A stretch of DNA of 23,071 nucleotides, taken from Actinomycetota bacterium (lineage in GTDB: Bacteria > Actinomycetota > UBA4738). Below, one piece after another: positions 8,800-15,682 of this stretch. The stretch covers positions 1 through 23,071 of the forward strand of contig VAYJ01000001.1 of NCBI GenBank assembly GCA_005888465.1, written 5' to 3'. Position numbers and translations under genes: made by a program. The stretch's first letter is position 1, and each line of letters opens with the position of its first letter. The notes beneath the pieces were generated by a model. That model did not search any database, had not been told where the DNA came from, and saw nothing but the letters and a program-made list of their open reading frames with translations.

Positions 8800-9348
8800 T
8801 CAGCTCCCTTGCCCGTCCTCTGTGGCCCCCGTCGCCCCGGCGCCCACGGTCGGTGCCCGCTTGATCGGGGCCACGACCATGATCATGTTGCGGCCGTCCA
8901 GCTTCGGGTAGGCGTCTACGGTAGCAAGTTCTGACAGGTCCGCCGTCAGGCGGTCCAGCAGCTTGCGTCCGAGGTCGGTGTGCGCCATCTCCCGGCCGCG
9001 GAACATGATCGTCACCTTGACCCTCGCGCCCTGCTTCAGGAACCGTACGATGTGCCCCTTCTTGACCCCGTAGTCGTGCGGGTCGATCTTGGGGCGCATC
9101 TTCATCTCCTTGACCTCGACACGCGCCTGCTTCTTCCGGGCCTCCTTCTGGCGGACGTCCCGCTCGTACTTGAACTTGCCGTAATCCATGATCCGGCAGA
9201 CGGGAGGGTTCGCCTGGGGCGCCACTTCCACGAGGTCCAGGTCCAGGTCCTGGGCACGCCGCAGGGCGTCTTGGATCGAGACGATCCCGATCTGCGAGCC
9301 GTCCGGCCCCACGAGCCGGACTTGGGGTGCCCGAATCCTGTCATTCAC
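8800..9348 (-). CDS. infC: Translation initiation factor IF-3
   Basis: Binds the 30S subunit, prevents premature 50S joining and proofreads the start codon and initiator tRNA. 182 aa. N-domain: VNDRIRAPQVRLVGPDG and IGIVSIQDALRRA. The linker follows PPVCRIMDYGKFKYE, and the C-domain is KMRPKIDPHDYGVKKGH plus VTIMFRGREMAHTDLG. The first possible start is GTG at 9348; an in-frame TGA lies about 20 codon-bases upstream and no ATG is available. The only strong Shine-Dalgarno (GGAGG at 9376-9380) is about 27 nt from this GTG, unusually far, and is followed at once by a five-codon mini-ORF ending 7 nt before the GTG. A short Thr/Gly/Ala-rich C-terminal tail follows the IF-3 domain. Confidence 0.96.
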   Translation of the reverse strand: MNDRIRAPQVRLVGPDGSQIGIVSIQDALRRAQDLDLDLVEVAPQANPPVCRIMDYGKFKYERDVRQKEARKKQARVEVKEMKMRPKIDPHDYGVKKGHIVRFLKQGARVKVTIMFRGREMAHTDLGRKLLDRLTADLSELATVDAYPKLDGRNMIMVVAPIKRAPTVGAGATGATEDGQGS

Positions 9349-9390
9349 ACGTGCTTCAAGAGAGACCCCGCATCACCTCCGGATGAAGAA

Positions 9391-9410
9391 GAGCGCCAGA
9401 GGAGGCGCTC
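9391..9410 (-). promoter_or_regulatory. Leader hairpin upstream of infC (candidate attenuator)
   Basis: A 7-bp perfect stem, GAGCGCC and GGCGCTC, with a 6-nt loop, followed on the transcript by TTCTTC. It resembles a weak intrinsic terminator in the infC leader. The loop side contains CCTCC, which can instead pair with the only strong GGAGG upstream of infC (9376-9380). The hairpin base overlaps the stop codon of a short upstream ORF. Attenuation or SD masking is inferred, not shown. Confidence 0.45.
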
Positions 9411-9444
9411 AAGGAAGGAACAACCTGGTGTGCATGTTCTTCAT
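9409..9444 (-). CDS. Possible 11-codon leader peptide upstream of infC
   Basis: ATG at 9444 gives MKNMHTRLFLP and ends with TGA at 9409-9411. The ATG lies about 5-6 nt downstream of the start site predicted from the -10 box, so it would be translated nearly leaderless, with only a GAGG just 5' of it. Its stop overlaps the first bases of the leader hairpin, so a ribosome ending there would block folding. No family is recognised. It could be a chance ORF. Confidence 0.35.
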   Translation of the reverse strand: MKNMHTRLFLP

Positions 9445-9455
9445 TCGCCTCACGA

Positions 9456-9485
9456 AGTATAGGAGAGGGCTCCGACACCCGTCTA
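9456..9485 (-). promoter_or_regulatory. Probable promoter for the infC operon
   Basis: On the minus strand, -35 TAGACG (9480-9485) and -10 TATACT (9456-9461) are separated by 18 bp. TATACT stands out in a 70% GC background. It would drive infC-rpmI-rplT and downstream genes from about 9449. It lies in the 215-bp gap between divergent infC and the cNMP-binding gene. Confidence 0.55.
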
Positions 9486-9563
9486 GACGTCCCCCCATGC
9501 TTTCATGTTCGGCCTCTCGGCGCGTCGGGGTAAGCTCCAACCACCAGGAAACGGGAGGGTCGA

Positions 9564-10055
9564 GTGCCACGCATCACCCCAGCGGTCACGGCGATGCTGC
9601 GGCCGCCCGGCGACCGGCAGCCGAGGTCCAGGCGGACGCGGGCGCAGGACGCGGAGCTCCTCGCGGGCGTGCCGCTCTTCGCGGAGCTCTCGGCGAGACA
9701 CCTGCGGCGCCTCGCCTCCGTGGCGAGCGAGGCCCGCTACAAGCCCGGCGCCACGATCGTGCAGGAGGGAACCGCGGGCGAGGCGTTCCACGTGATCGCC
9801 GAGGGGTGGGCTCGCGTCGTGCACGACGGCAAGCAGATCGCGCGCATGGGCCCCGGCGACTTCTTCGGCGAGGTGGCGCTCCTGGACGGCGCCGGCCGGA
9901 CGGCCTCCGTCCAGGCCGTCACGGACCTGCACACCATCCGCATCTATCGCCGGGAGTTCCTCCAGCTCCTGCAGAGCGAGCCGACGATCACCATGAAGGT
10001 CCTCGCCGAGATCGCCCGACGCGTTCGCCAGCGGAGCCGAAACCTCACCGGCTGA
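9564..10055 (+). CDS. Small cyclic-nucleotide-binding (CAP_ED) domain protein
   Basis: 163 aa, the only plus-strand gene. A basic N-terminal stretch of about 28 residues (MLRPPGDRQPRSRRTRAQDA) is followed by a single Crp-like cNMP-binding beta-roll. Features are LLAGVPLFAELSARHLRRLA, KPGATIVQEGTAGEAFHVI, and a phosphate-binding cassette FFGEVALLDGAGRTASV whose FGE and Arg match the cyclic-nucleotide contacts. The fold ends at about residue 163 with a helix (KVLAEIARRVRQRSR). There is no helix-turn-helix, kinase or channel part, so it is not a CRP transcription factor by itself. The start is GTG at 9564 with GGGAGGG just upstream. Ligand (cAMP, cGMP or none) and partner are unknown. Transcribed divergently from infC and convergently with the cold-shock gene. 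Confidence 0.85.
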   Translation: MPRITPAVTAMLRPPGDRQPRSRRTRAQDAELLAGVPLFAELSARHLRRLASVASEARYKPGATIVQEGTAGEAFHVIAEGWARVVHDGKQIARMGPGDFFGEVALLDGAGRTASVQAVTDLHTIRIYRREFLQLLQSEPTITMKVLAEIARRVRQRSRNLTG

Positions 10056-10071
10056 TCACCGGACAACAAAG

Positions 10072-10099
10072 GAGACGGGCCCCTCGCGGGGCCCGTCTC
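10072..10099. terminator. Bidirectional intrinsic terminator between convergent genes
   Basis: Perfect 12-bp stem, GAGACGGGCCCC (10072-10083) and GGGGCCCGTCTC (10088-10099), with a 4-nt loop. It lies between the ends of the cNMP-binding gene and the cold-shock gene. The T-richer flank (CTTTGTTGT) follows on the minus strand, so it best fits the cold-shock transcript, but the stem would also stop plus-strand transcription. Confidence 0.8.
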
Positions 10100-10127
10100 G
10101 GGTTCGTGCTCAGGACCGACCCAGGGG

Positions 10128-10328
10128 CTAGACCGGCTTGACGTTCGCCGCCTGCTTGCCCTTGGGACCCTCGACGATGTCGAACTCCACTTCCTGACCT
10201 TCGGTCAGCGTGCGGTAGCCCTCACCGGCGATTGCCGAGAAGTGAACGAACACGTCGTCCCCGTCGGGACGAGCGATGAAGCCGTAGCCCTTCTCGTTGC
10301 TGAACCACTTGACCGTGCCTTGCGTCAA
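10128..10328 (-). CDS. Cold-shock protein (CspA family), TTG start
   Basis: Single-stranded nucleic-acid-binding OB-fold protein acting as an RNA chaperone. 66 aa from TTG at 10328, chosen because AAGGAGGT lies 6 nt upstream and the product then begins with the family-typical TQGTVKWFSNEKGYGFI. RNP-1 (KGYGFI) and RNP-2 (VFVHFSAI) are intact, and the end GPKGKQAANVKPV is typical. Longer in-frame readings extend into the 5' UTR and are not supported. It has its own promoter and terminator, so it is probably a monocistronic transcript. Confidence 0.95.
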   Translation of the reverse strand: MTQGTVKWFSNEKGYGFIARPDGDDVFVHFSAIAGEGYRTLTEGQEVEFDIVEGPKGKQAANVKPV

Positions 10329-10380
10329 CGTGATACCTCCTTGCACTTCTCGGCGGACCGGTCCCGCCAACGCGGCCGCG

Positions 10381-10409
10381 AGCGTAGCACGCCCCCCCAC
10401 CAGCGGCAA
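10381..10409 (-). promoter_or_regulatory. Probable promoter of the cold-shock gene
   Basis: Minus strand -35 TTGCCG (10404-10409), 17-bp spacer, -10 TACGCT (10381-10386) with an upstream TG (extended -10). The predicted 5' UTR is about 45 nt and ends in AAGGAGGT. It sits in the 107-bp gap after ribH. Confidence 0.5.
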
Positions 10410-10435
10410 TCGTTCGGGCACGCCCCTCGAATGCG

Positions 10436-10909
10436 CTACTCGCCCTTCTCGATCTCACCGAGGACGGCCGCCATGTGGATGGCGGCGAGGGCGGCGTCCC
10501 ATCCCTTGTTGCCGTTGCTCCCGCCGGCTCGCTCGAGGGCCTGCGCGACCGTGTCGGTCGTGAGCACGCCGAGCGTGACCGGAACGCCCGTCGCGAGCGC
10601 CGCGTCCTGGATGCCCCGAGCGGCCTCGCGAGCGATGACATCGAAATGCGGCGTCTCGCCGCGCACGATGGCGCCGAGGCACACCACCGCGTCGTATCGG
10701 CCGGACTCCGCGAACCGCCTCGCGAGCAGGGGGAGCTCGAACGCGCCGGGCACCCATGCCAGCTCGATCGCGTCCTCGCCCACCCCGTGTGCGCGAAAGC
10801 AGGCGAGCGCTCCCTCGACGAGCTTGCCCACCACCATCTCGTTGAAGCTCGCGGCAGCGATGGCGAACCGCCGGCCCGAGACGTCGAGCGAGCCGCGGCG
10901 CTCCTTCAC
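10436..10909 (-). CDS. ribH: 6,7-dimethyl-8-ribityllumazine synthase
   Basis: Condenses 5-amino-6-ribitylaminouracil with dihydroxybutanone phosphate to make lumazine, the penultimate riboflavin step; it forms icosahedral or pentameric assemblies. 157 aa. Motifs: FNEMVVGKLVEGA, WVPGAFELPLLARR, CLGAIVRGETPHFDVIA with the catalytic His, and GVLTTDTVAQALERAGG. The start overlaps the ribBA stop by 4 bp (ATGA). Last gene of the rib operon, with no clear terminator seen after it. Confidence 0.97.
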   Translation of the reverse strand: MKERRGSLDVSGRRFAIAAASFNEMVVGKLVEGALACFRAHGVGEDAIELAWVPGAFELPLLARRFAESGRYDAVVCLGAIVRGETPHFDVIAREAARGIQDAALATGVPVTLGVLTTDTVAQALERAGGSNGNKGWDAALAAIHMAAVLGEIEKGE

Positions 10910-12171
10910 GGCGCGCGCGTCCCCGCCTCGGGTGTTGACGGTATCTCGGCCAGGTCCAGGTGGTCCAGCAGGTGCCCGAGCTTCTCGCGCTTGGTGCGCA
11001 GGTACTCGAGGTTCTCGGCCGTTGGCGTCGTCTCGAGCGGCAGCCGCTCGAGGATCGAGAGGCCGTAGCCCTCAAGGCCGGCGCGCTTCGAGGGGTTGTT
11101 CGTCAACAGGCGCATCGAACGAACCCCCAGGTCGTAGAGGATCTGTGCCCCGATGCCGTAGTCACGCGGGTCGGGCGGGAAGCCGAGCTCCACGTTCGCC
11201 TCGACGGTGTCGGCGCCGCCCTCCTGCAGCTTGTAGGCCCGCAGCTTGTGCGTGAGCCCGATCGCGCGGCCCTCGTGCCCGCGGATGTAGAGCACGACGC
11301 CGCGGCCCTCGGCGCCGATCTGCGCGAGCGCGCTCGCGAGCTGCGTGCCGCAGTCGCACCGAAGCGACCCGAACACGTCGCCCGTGAGGCACTCGGAGTG
11401 CACGCGAACCAGGATGCGCTCCCCATCGCCCACCTCGCCGAGCGACATTGCGATGTGCACGCGGCCGTCCACGGCGCTCTCGTAGGCGTGGGCGAGGAAC
11501 TCGCCCGCGGCCGTCGGGATCGTCGCCTCAGCGACCTTGCGCACGAGCTTCTCGCGCTTGCGGCGGTATTCGATGAGGTCCGCGATCGAGATGATCCGAA
11601 GGGCGTGCTCCTCGGCCACCCGATGCAGCTCCGGGAGCCGGGCCATGGTGCCGTCGGGGTGCATGATCTCGCAGATCACCCCCGCGGGGAACAGGCCCGC
11701 GAGCTCCGCGAGGTCGATGGCCGCCTCCGTGTGGCCCGCCCGCCTCAGCACGCCACCCTCGTGGGCGCGCAGCGGAAAGACGTGCCCGGGCATCTGGATG
11801 TCCTCGGCCCGCGTGTCCGGACGGCACACGGCCTGGATCGTCGCCGAGCGGTCGTAGGCGCTCGTGCCGGTGGTGGTCGCGCCGCGCGCGTCGATCGACA
11901 CGGCGAACGCGGTCTCGAGCGAGCCCTCCTTGCCGGCCACCATCAGCGGGATGCGAAGCTCCTCCAGTCGCTCACGACGGCAGGGCATGCAGATGATGCC
12001 CCGGCCATGGGTGGCCATGAAGTTGATGGCCTCGGGCGTGACCTTCTCGGCGGCCATGACGAAGTCGCCTTCGTTCTCCCGGTCGGCGTCGTCGACGACG
12101 ATGACGATCCGGCCGGCGCGGATGTCCTCGACCCCGTCCTCGATCGCCGCGAAGCCATCCGTCGTGCTCAT
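10906..12171 (-). CDS. ribBA: Bifunctional DHBP synthase / GTP cyclohydrolase II
   Basis: Feeds both branches of riboflavin synthesis: ribulose-5-phosphate to dihydroxybutanone phosphate, and GTP to diaminopyrimidine. 421 aa. The N-terminal RibB half (about 1-205) carries DDADRENEGDFVMAAEKV, THGRGIICMP and HTEAAIDLAELAG. The C-terminal RibA half (about 210-400) carries VRVHSECLTGDVFGSLRCDC with the zinc Cys residues, YIRGHEGRAIGL, DPRDYGIGAQIL and LLTNNPSKRAGL. ATG at 12171 overlaps the ribE TGA. Both halves look catalytically complete. Confidence 0.97.
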   Translation of the reverse strand: MSTTDGFAAIEDGVEDIRAGRIVIVVDDADRENEGDFVMAAEKVTPEAINFMATHGRGIICMPCRRERLEELRIPLMVAGKEGSLETAFAVSIDARGATTTGTSAYDRSATIQAVCRPDTRAEDIQMPGHVFPLRAHEGGVLRRAGHTEAAIDLAELAGLFPAGVICEIMHPDGTMARLPELHRVAEEHALRIISIADLIEYRRKREKLVRKVAEATIPTAAGEFLAHAYESAVDGRVHIAMSLGEVGDGERILVRVHSECLTGDVFGSLRCDCGTQLASALAQIGAEGRGVVLYIRGHEGRAIGLTHKLRAYKLQEGGADTVEANVELGFPPDPRDYGIGAQILYDLGVRSMRLLTNNPSKRAGLEGYGLSILERLPLETTPTAENLEYLRTKREKLGHLLDHLDLAEIPSTPEAGTRAP

Positions 12172-12785
12172 CGCGAACCATCCTTTCTCTTGTCCTTGTC
12201 CCGCCCCATGAATCGCTCCACGTACTTCGCCACCAGGTCGACCTCGACGTTCACGCTATCGCCGGGCCGAAGCGCTCCGAGGGTCGTCGCCTCCAGCGTG
12301 TACGGCACGAGCGCGACCCCGAACTCGTCCGCGCCGATGTCCGTGACCGTGAGGCTCACGCCGTCGAGGACGACCGAGCCCTTCTCCACCAGATATCGCG
12401 CCAGGGCCGCGGGTACCCGCACGCGCAGGACGGCGTTCGCGTCGACGACGTCCATCTCGGTCACGTCGCCGACCCCGTCCACGTGGCCCTGCACCAGATG
12501 GCCACCCATTCGCGACAGCAGCGTCACGGCCCGCTCGAGGTTGACCGAGTCGCCGGGCTCCAGCTCGGCGAGCGAGCTCCGTGACCGCGTCTCGGGCGAG
12601 AGATCGAACTCGAGGATCGACTCCCCGTCGGCGCTCACGATGCGCTCGACCACCGTGAGACACACGCCGCTCACGCTCACGGAGGCACCCGGCGCGGAAT
12701 CCGAGGCGACGGTGCGGCTCCGCACCGCCAGGCGCGGGTGCACGCCTGTCACGACGCCGCGCTCCTCAACGATCCCGGTGAACAT
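12168..12785 (-). CDS. ribE: Riboflavin synthase alpha chain
   Basis: Dismutates two lumazine molecules to riboflavin plus the pyrimidine precursor. 205 aa with two lumazine-binding beta-barrels: one from MFTGIVEERGVV, the second from GGHLVQGHVDGVG (about residue 98). VSGVCLTVVE and DGVSLTVTDIG are the paired substrate-site segments. It starts at ATG 12785, inside the 3' end of ribD (20-bp overlap), and ends in an ATGA overlap with ribBA. Full length. Confidence 0.96.
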   Translation of the reverse strand: MFTGIVEERGVVTGVHPRLAVRSRTVASDSAPGASVSVSGVCLTVVERIVSADGESILEFDLSPETRSRSSLAELEPGDSVNLERAVTLLSRMGGHLVQGHVDGVGDVTEMDVVDANAVLRVRVPAALARYLVEKGSVVLDGVSLTVTDIGADEFGVALVPYTLEATTLGALRPGDSVNVEVDLVAKYVERFMGRDKDKRKDGSR

Positions 12786-13869
12786 CCGCCACCACCTTCA
12801 GGTCCTCGCCGACGCGTTCCACGCGCCGGATGTCGACCGGCAGCGCGTCCGCGATCGTCGCAACGCCGCGTCCCGCGAGCACGCCGACAGCGCGCTCGCC
12901 GCCGACGAGCTTGGGCGCCACGTACAGCACGATCCGATCGACCACGCCTTCCTCCAGCGCCGCCCACGCAAGCGTCGGGCCGCCCTCGATGAGCGTGCTC
13001 GTGCAGCCGCGCTTGCCGAGGAGTTCCACCAGGCCGGCAAGCGGGACACGGGTTCCATCACCAGGTTCGAACACGGCGACCTCGGCGCTGGCGGCCTCCC
13101 AGTCCTCGCGGGCGCTCGTGGACGCGACGTGGGTCGTCGCGACGAGTGTGGGGGCCGATCCGTCGAACAACCGCCCGGCCGTTCCGACCCGACCCGTCCC
13201 GTCCACCACGACTCGGAGCGGCGGCCGCCCGCGATAGCCATCGAGTCGCACGGTGAGCGCCGGATCGTCCGCGAGCACCGTTCCCGACCCGACGACGATG
13301 GCGTCGGAGGCGGCCCGCATCCGATGCACGTCCGCCCGCGCGGCCTCGCCGCTGATCCATCGGGACGATCCGTCCGACGCCGCCGCGCGACCGTCGAGCG
13401 AGCCCGCCATCTTGAGCGTCACCAGGGGCAGGCCGGTGGTCACGTGCTTCGCGAAGCCGGCGATGAGCTCGGCCGCCTCGTCGGCCAGCACCCCCTCCTC
13501 GACCGGGATGCTGGCCGCACCCAGGATCGCGAACCCACGGCCGTCGACGAGCGGATTCGGGTCGCGGATCGCCGCTACGACGCGCCCGATCCCCGCCTCG
13601 ACGATCGCGTCGGTGCAGGGGGGCGTCCTGCCGTGGTGGCTGCAGGGCTCCAGGCTCACGACCAAAGTGGCGCCTCGGGCGTTCGCGCCCGCCTCGGCGA
13701 GCGCCATGCGTTCGGCATGCGGCGTCCCCGGGCCCTCGTGCCACCCCTCGCCGACCACGCGGTCGCCGGACACCACGACGGCGCCGACCATGGGGTTGGG
13801 CGAGGCGAGCCCGAGCCCGTTCGACGCGAGAGCCATCGCCCGACGCATCAATTCGCCCTGGTCCGCCAC
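12766..13869 (-). CDS. ribD: Bifunctional riboflavin deaminase/reductase RibD
   Basis: Performs the second and third pyrimidine steps: deamination, then NADPH-dependent ribose reduction. 367 aa. N-terminal CDA-like deaminase with the zinc motifs TPHAERMAL and EPCSHHGRTPPCTDAI. C-terminal DHFR-like reductase with TLKMAGSLDGRAA, VGSGTVLADDPALTVR and LIEGGPTLAWAAL. The chosen start is GTG at 13869, because AGGAGG lies 5 nt upstream and the product then begins VADQGELMRRAMALA like other RibD proteins. First gene of the rib operon, under an FMN riboswitch. Intact. Confidence 0.95.
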   Translation of the reverse strand: MADQGELMRRAMALASNGLGLASPNPMVGAVVVSGDRVVGEGWHEGPGTPHAERMALAEAGANARGATLVVSLEPCSHHGRTPPCTDAIVEAGIGRVVAAIRDPNPLVDGRGFAILGAASIPVEEGVLADEAAELIAGFAKHVTTGLPLVTLKMAGSLDGRAAASDGSSRWISGEAARADVHRMRAASDAIVVGSGTVLADDPALTVRLDGYRGRPPLRVVVDGTGRVGTAGRLFDGSAPTLVATTHVASTSAREDWEAASAEVAVFEPGDGTRVPLAGLVELLGKRGCTSTLIEGGPTLAWAALEEGVVDRIVLYVAPKLVGGERAVGVLAGRGVATIADALPVDIRRVERVGEDLKVVADVHRDR

Positions 13870-13957
13870 TGCCACCTCCTGCGGCGAGACGACGACCCCG
13901 GCAGGATGGGAGGGACGAGGCAGGGACGGCGCGCGCCAACCGCACCGCCGCATCGCC

Positions 13958-14080
13958 CGCCTTCTCCCATCCCGACTGTCACGGTCGGTTCCGGAATCTC
14001 GCCGGATCCACCCCCGGCTGGCTGCCGGAGGGTCGCGGACTTTCACCGCCGGTGGGGAATCGCACCCCGCCCTGAAGACG
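13958..14080 (-). ncRNA. FMN riboswitch (RFN element)
   Basis: Transcribed on the minus strand just upstream of ribD. P1 is CGTCTTC (14074-14080) with GAAGGCG (13958-13964). Conserved RFN blocks are all present: AGGGCGGGGTGCGATTCCCC, ACCGGCGGTGAAAGTCCGCG, CCGGCGAGATTCCGGAACCG and GACAGTCGGGATGGGAGAAG. Binding of FMN is known to shut off rib genes. Downstream, TCCTGC (13901-13906) can pair with GCAGGA (13877-13882), which overlaps the ribD Shine-Dalgarno, so control of translation initiation is plausible. No U-tract terminator was seen. Confidence 0.96.
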
Positions 14081-14106
14081 AGCTCAATCGTGCATGAGCA
14101 CCAGCG

Positions 14107-14112
14107 AGTATA
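14107..14112 (-). promoter_or_regulatory. Probable -10 element of the rib operon
   Basis: TATACT on the minus strand, about 27 bp upstream of the riboswitch P1 stem and inside the short gap after the response-regulator gene. No good -35 hexamer was found at 16-18 bp, so this is a -10 call only. Confidence 0.4.
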
Positions 14113-14121
14113 GCCTCGGGG

Positions 14122-15051
14122 TCAGTCCCGCCGGCGGTCGACGGCGAAGGACGAGCCGGGCTGGCGCTTGGCTACCTGCTTCATCTCGGTGGCCACCGAG
14201 ACCGCCTCGCCGTAGTGACTGTAGCCGCGGTTCGACGTCGACACGACCCCGACCGACACCGTGAGGATCGGGAACTTCGCCATCGCGCCCTGGCGGTCCT
14301 TCACTTCGATGTGCCCGCGCTCGAGGTCGTCGGGGTCATACAGCATGGGGGCCTCCTCGTCGAAGCGCTCGCAGAGCCGCGCGGCCACGTCCTCGGCGAT
14401 CTCGGGGGGCACGATGAGCACGAAGTCGTCCCCGCCGACGTGGCCGACAAAGCTCTCGGGACCGACCATGTCGTGCGCGACCTCGCTCGCGAGCCGCGCC
14501 ATCGCCTGGATGGCCCGGTCGCCTCGCACGAACCCGTAGTGGTCGTTGTACGCCTTGAAGTGGTCGACGTCCGCGTACAGCAAGGCGAACGGCTGTTCCT
14601 CCGCGACGCGCCGGCGGATCTCCTCCTGGACCCGGATGTTGCCCGGCAGGCCCGTGAGCGGCGAGAGCGCCCGCATCTCCCGTGCCCGGCGGAGCGTCCC
14701 CTTCACGCGCGCGAGGAGCTCGACCGGATCGAAGGGCTTGATGATGTAGTCGTCGGCGCCGGTCGACAGGCCGAGCACTTTGTCCGAGGAGAGCGCCTTC
14801 GCCGTCAGCATGATGATGCTCGTCGAGGAGGTACGGGCGTCCCGTCGCAAGCGCTGCGCCACCTCGAAGCCGTCGAGCTTCGGCATCATCACATCGAGCA
14901 GGACCAGGTCGGGCCGGAGCTCCACCGCGCGCTCGAGCGCTTCCTCGCCGTCGGAGGCGACGGTGACGTCGTACCCCGCCGATCGAAGGTTGACCTCGAC
15001 GAACCTCGCGACGTCGGGATCGTCGTCGACGACCAGTACCGACTCGCCCAT
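14122..15051 (-). CDS. Response regulator with GGDEF-like (GGDDF) output domain
   Basis: 309 aa. Receiver domain (residues 1-120): VLVVDDDPDVARF acidic pocket, phosphoacceptor Asp in LVLLDVMMPKLDGFEV, Thr in IIMLTAKAL, and Lys in DDYIIKPFDPVELLARV. A short linker leads to a GGDEF-like domain (about 130-300) with SPLTGLPGN, YADVDHFKAYNDHYGF and HVGGDDFVLI. The signature is GGDDF rather than GG(D/E)EF, and no RxxD inhibitory site precedes it. It may therefore be a weak cyclase or a c-di-GMP/nucleotide sensor rather than a standard diguanylate cyclase. ATG at 15051 follows GGGAGGT by 5 nt and starts 3 bp after the rpe stop, so it is probably cotranscribed with the housekeeping operon. No histidine kinase lies nearby. 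Confidence 0.9.
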   Translation of the reverse strand: MGESVLVVDDDPDVARFVEVNLRSAGYDVTVASDGEEALERAVELRPDLVLLDVMMPKLDGFEVAQRLRRDARTSSTSIIMLTAKALSSDKVLGLSTGADDYIIKPFDPVELLARVKGTLRRAREMRALSPLTGLPGNIRVQEEIRRRVAEEQPFALLYADVDHFKAYNDHYGFVRGDRAIQAMARLASEVAHDMVGPESFVGHVGGDDFVLIVPPEIAEDVAARLCERFDEEAPMLYDPDDLERGHIEVKDRQGAMAKFPILTVSVGVVSTSNRGYSHYGEAVSVATEMKQVAKRQPGSSFAVDRRRD

Positions 15052-15054
15052 CGG

Positions 15055-15665
15055 TTACCTCCCGGCCGCCGTGGACAGGCGCCGAGCGGCGTCGGCCGGG
15101 TCGGCGGCCTTGAAGATCGAGGACGCCGCGGCGAGCACGGTCGCGCCCGCGGCGATGCATCGCGGGCCGCTTCGCTCGTCGATCCCGCCGTCGACCTCGA
15201 CCTCGACCGCGAGCCCGCGACGGTCGATCTCCTTGCGCACCGACTCGACCTTCGGCAGGGAGTCGTCCAGGAACCGCTGGCCCGCCCACCCCGGCTGGAC
15301 CGTCATCACGAGGACCCGGTCGACCGATTCGAGGAACGGAAAGACGTCGCCGACCTCCGTTGAAGGGTTGACGGCGAGCCCCGCCCGCATGCCTCCATGT
15401 GGCAGGTCACGATGTCGGCCCCGGCCGCGGCGAACTCCGCGAAGAGCGCCTCGGGCCGCTCCACCATGAGATGGCAATGCAGGGGCAGCGTCGTGACCTT
15501 GCGAAGCGACTCCACGACGACCGGCCCCACGGAGAGCGGGGGCACGAAATGCGCATCCATAGCGTCGATATGTATGAGGTCGACGTGTTGCTCGACGAGC
15601 TTTACCTGTTGGGCGAGGTGGGCGAAGTCGGCGGACAGGATGGACGCGGCGACCTTCCCCGGCAT
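15055..15665 (-). pseudogene. rpe: Ribulose-phosphate 3-epimerase, broken by a short internal deletion/frameshift
   Basis: Interconverts ribulose-5-P and xylulose-5-P in the pentose phosphate pathway. N-terminal part from ATG 15665: KVAASILSADFAHLAQQV, HIDAMDAHFVPPLSVGP, LHCHLMVERPEAL and GADIVTCHMEA. At about 15387-15393 the frame changes and the barrel resumes as GMRAGLAVNPSTEVGD, VLVMTVQPGWAGQRFLDD, VEVDGGIDERSG and AGATVLAAASSIFKA, ending with TAA at 15055-15057. By comparison with known Rpe, about 14 residues of the helix after the HMEA segment are missing. A 43-bp loss would restore both the frame and a normal length of about 217 aa. The junction lies on a shared GGCATGC. Start 17 bp after the fmt stop. 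No rsmB lies between fmt and rpe, as it does in many actinobacteria. Confidence 0.88.
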
Positions 15666-15682
15666 GTCGCGGGGATTCTAGC

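Noticed and set aside
9520..9540. Promoter for the cNMP-binding gene (TTCGGC with TAAGCT at 17 bp)
   Set aside because: Both hexamers are poor matches to consensus, so I do not list it as a feature although some promoter must lie in this gap.
9349..9563. L20-type leader or tRNA gene in the infC upstream gap
   Set aside because: No cloverleaf or known L20-leader fold was recognisable; only a promoter, a short uORF and a 7-bp hairpin are supported.
10960..14097. Very long plus-strand ORF (about 1045 codons) opposite the rib operon
   Set aside because: It is the antisense shadow of ribH, ribBA, ribE, ribD and the riboswitch. Composition is Arg/Ala/Gly/His-rich, no domain is recognisable, and the opposite strand carries clear genes with motifs.
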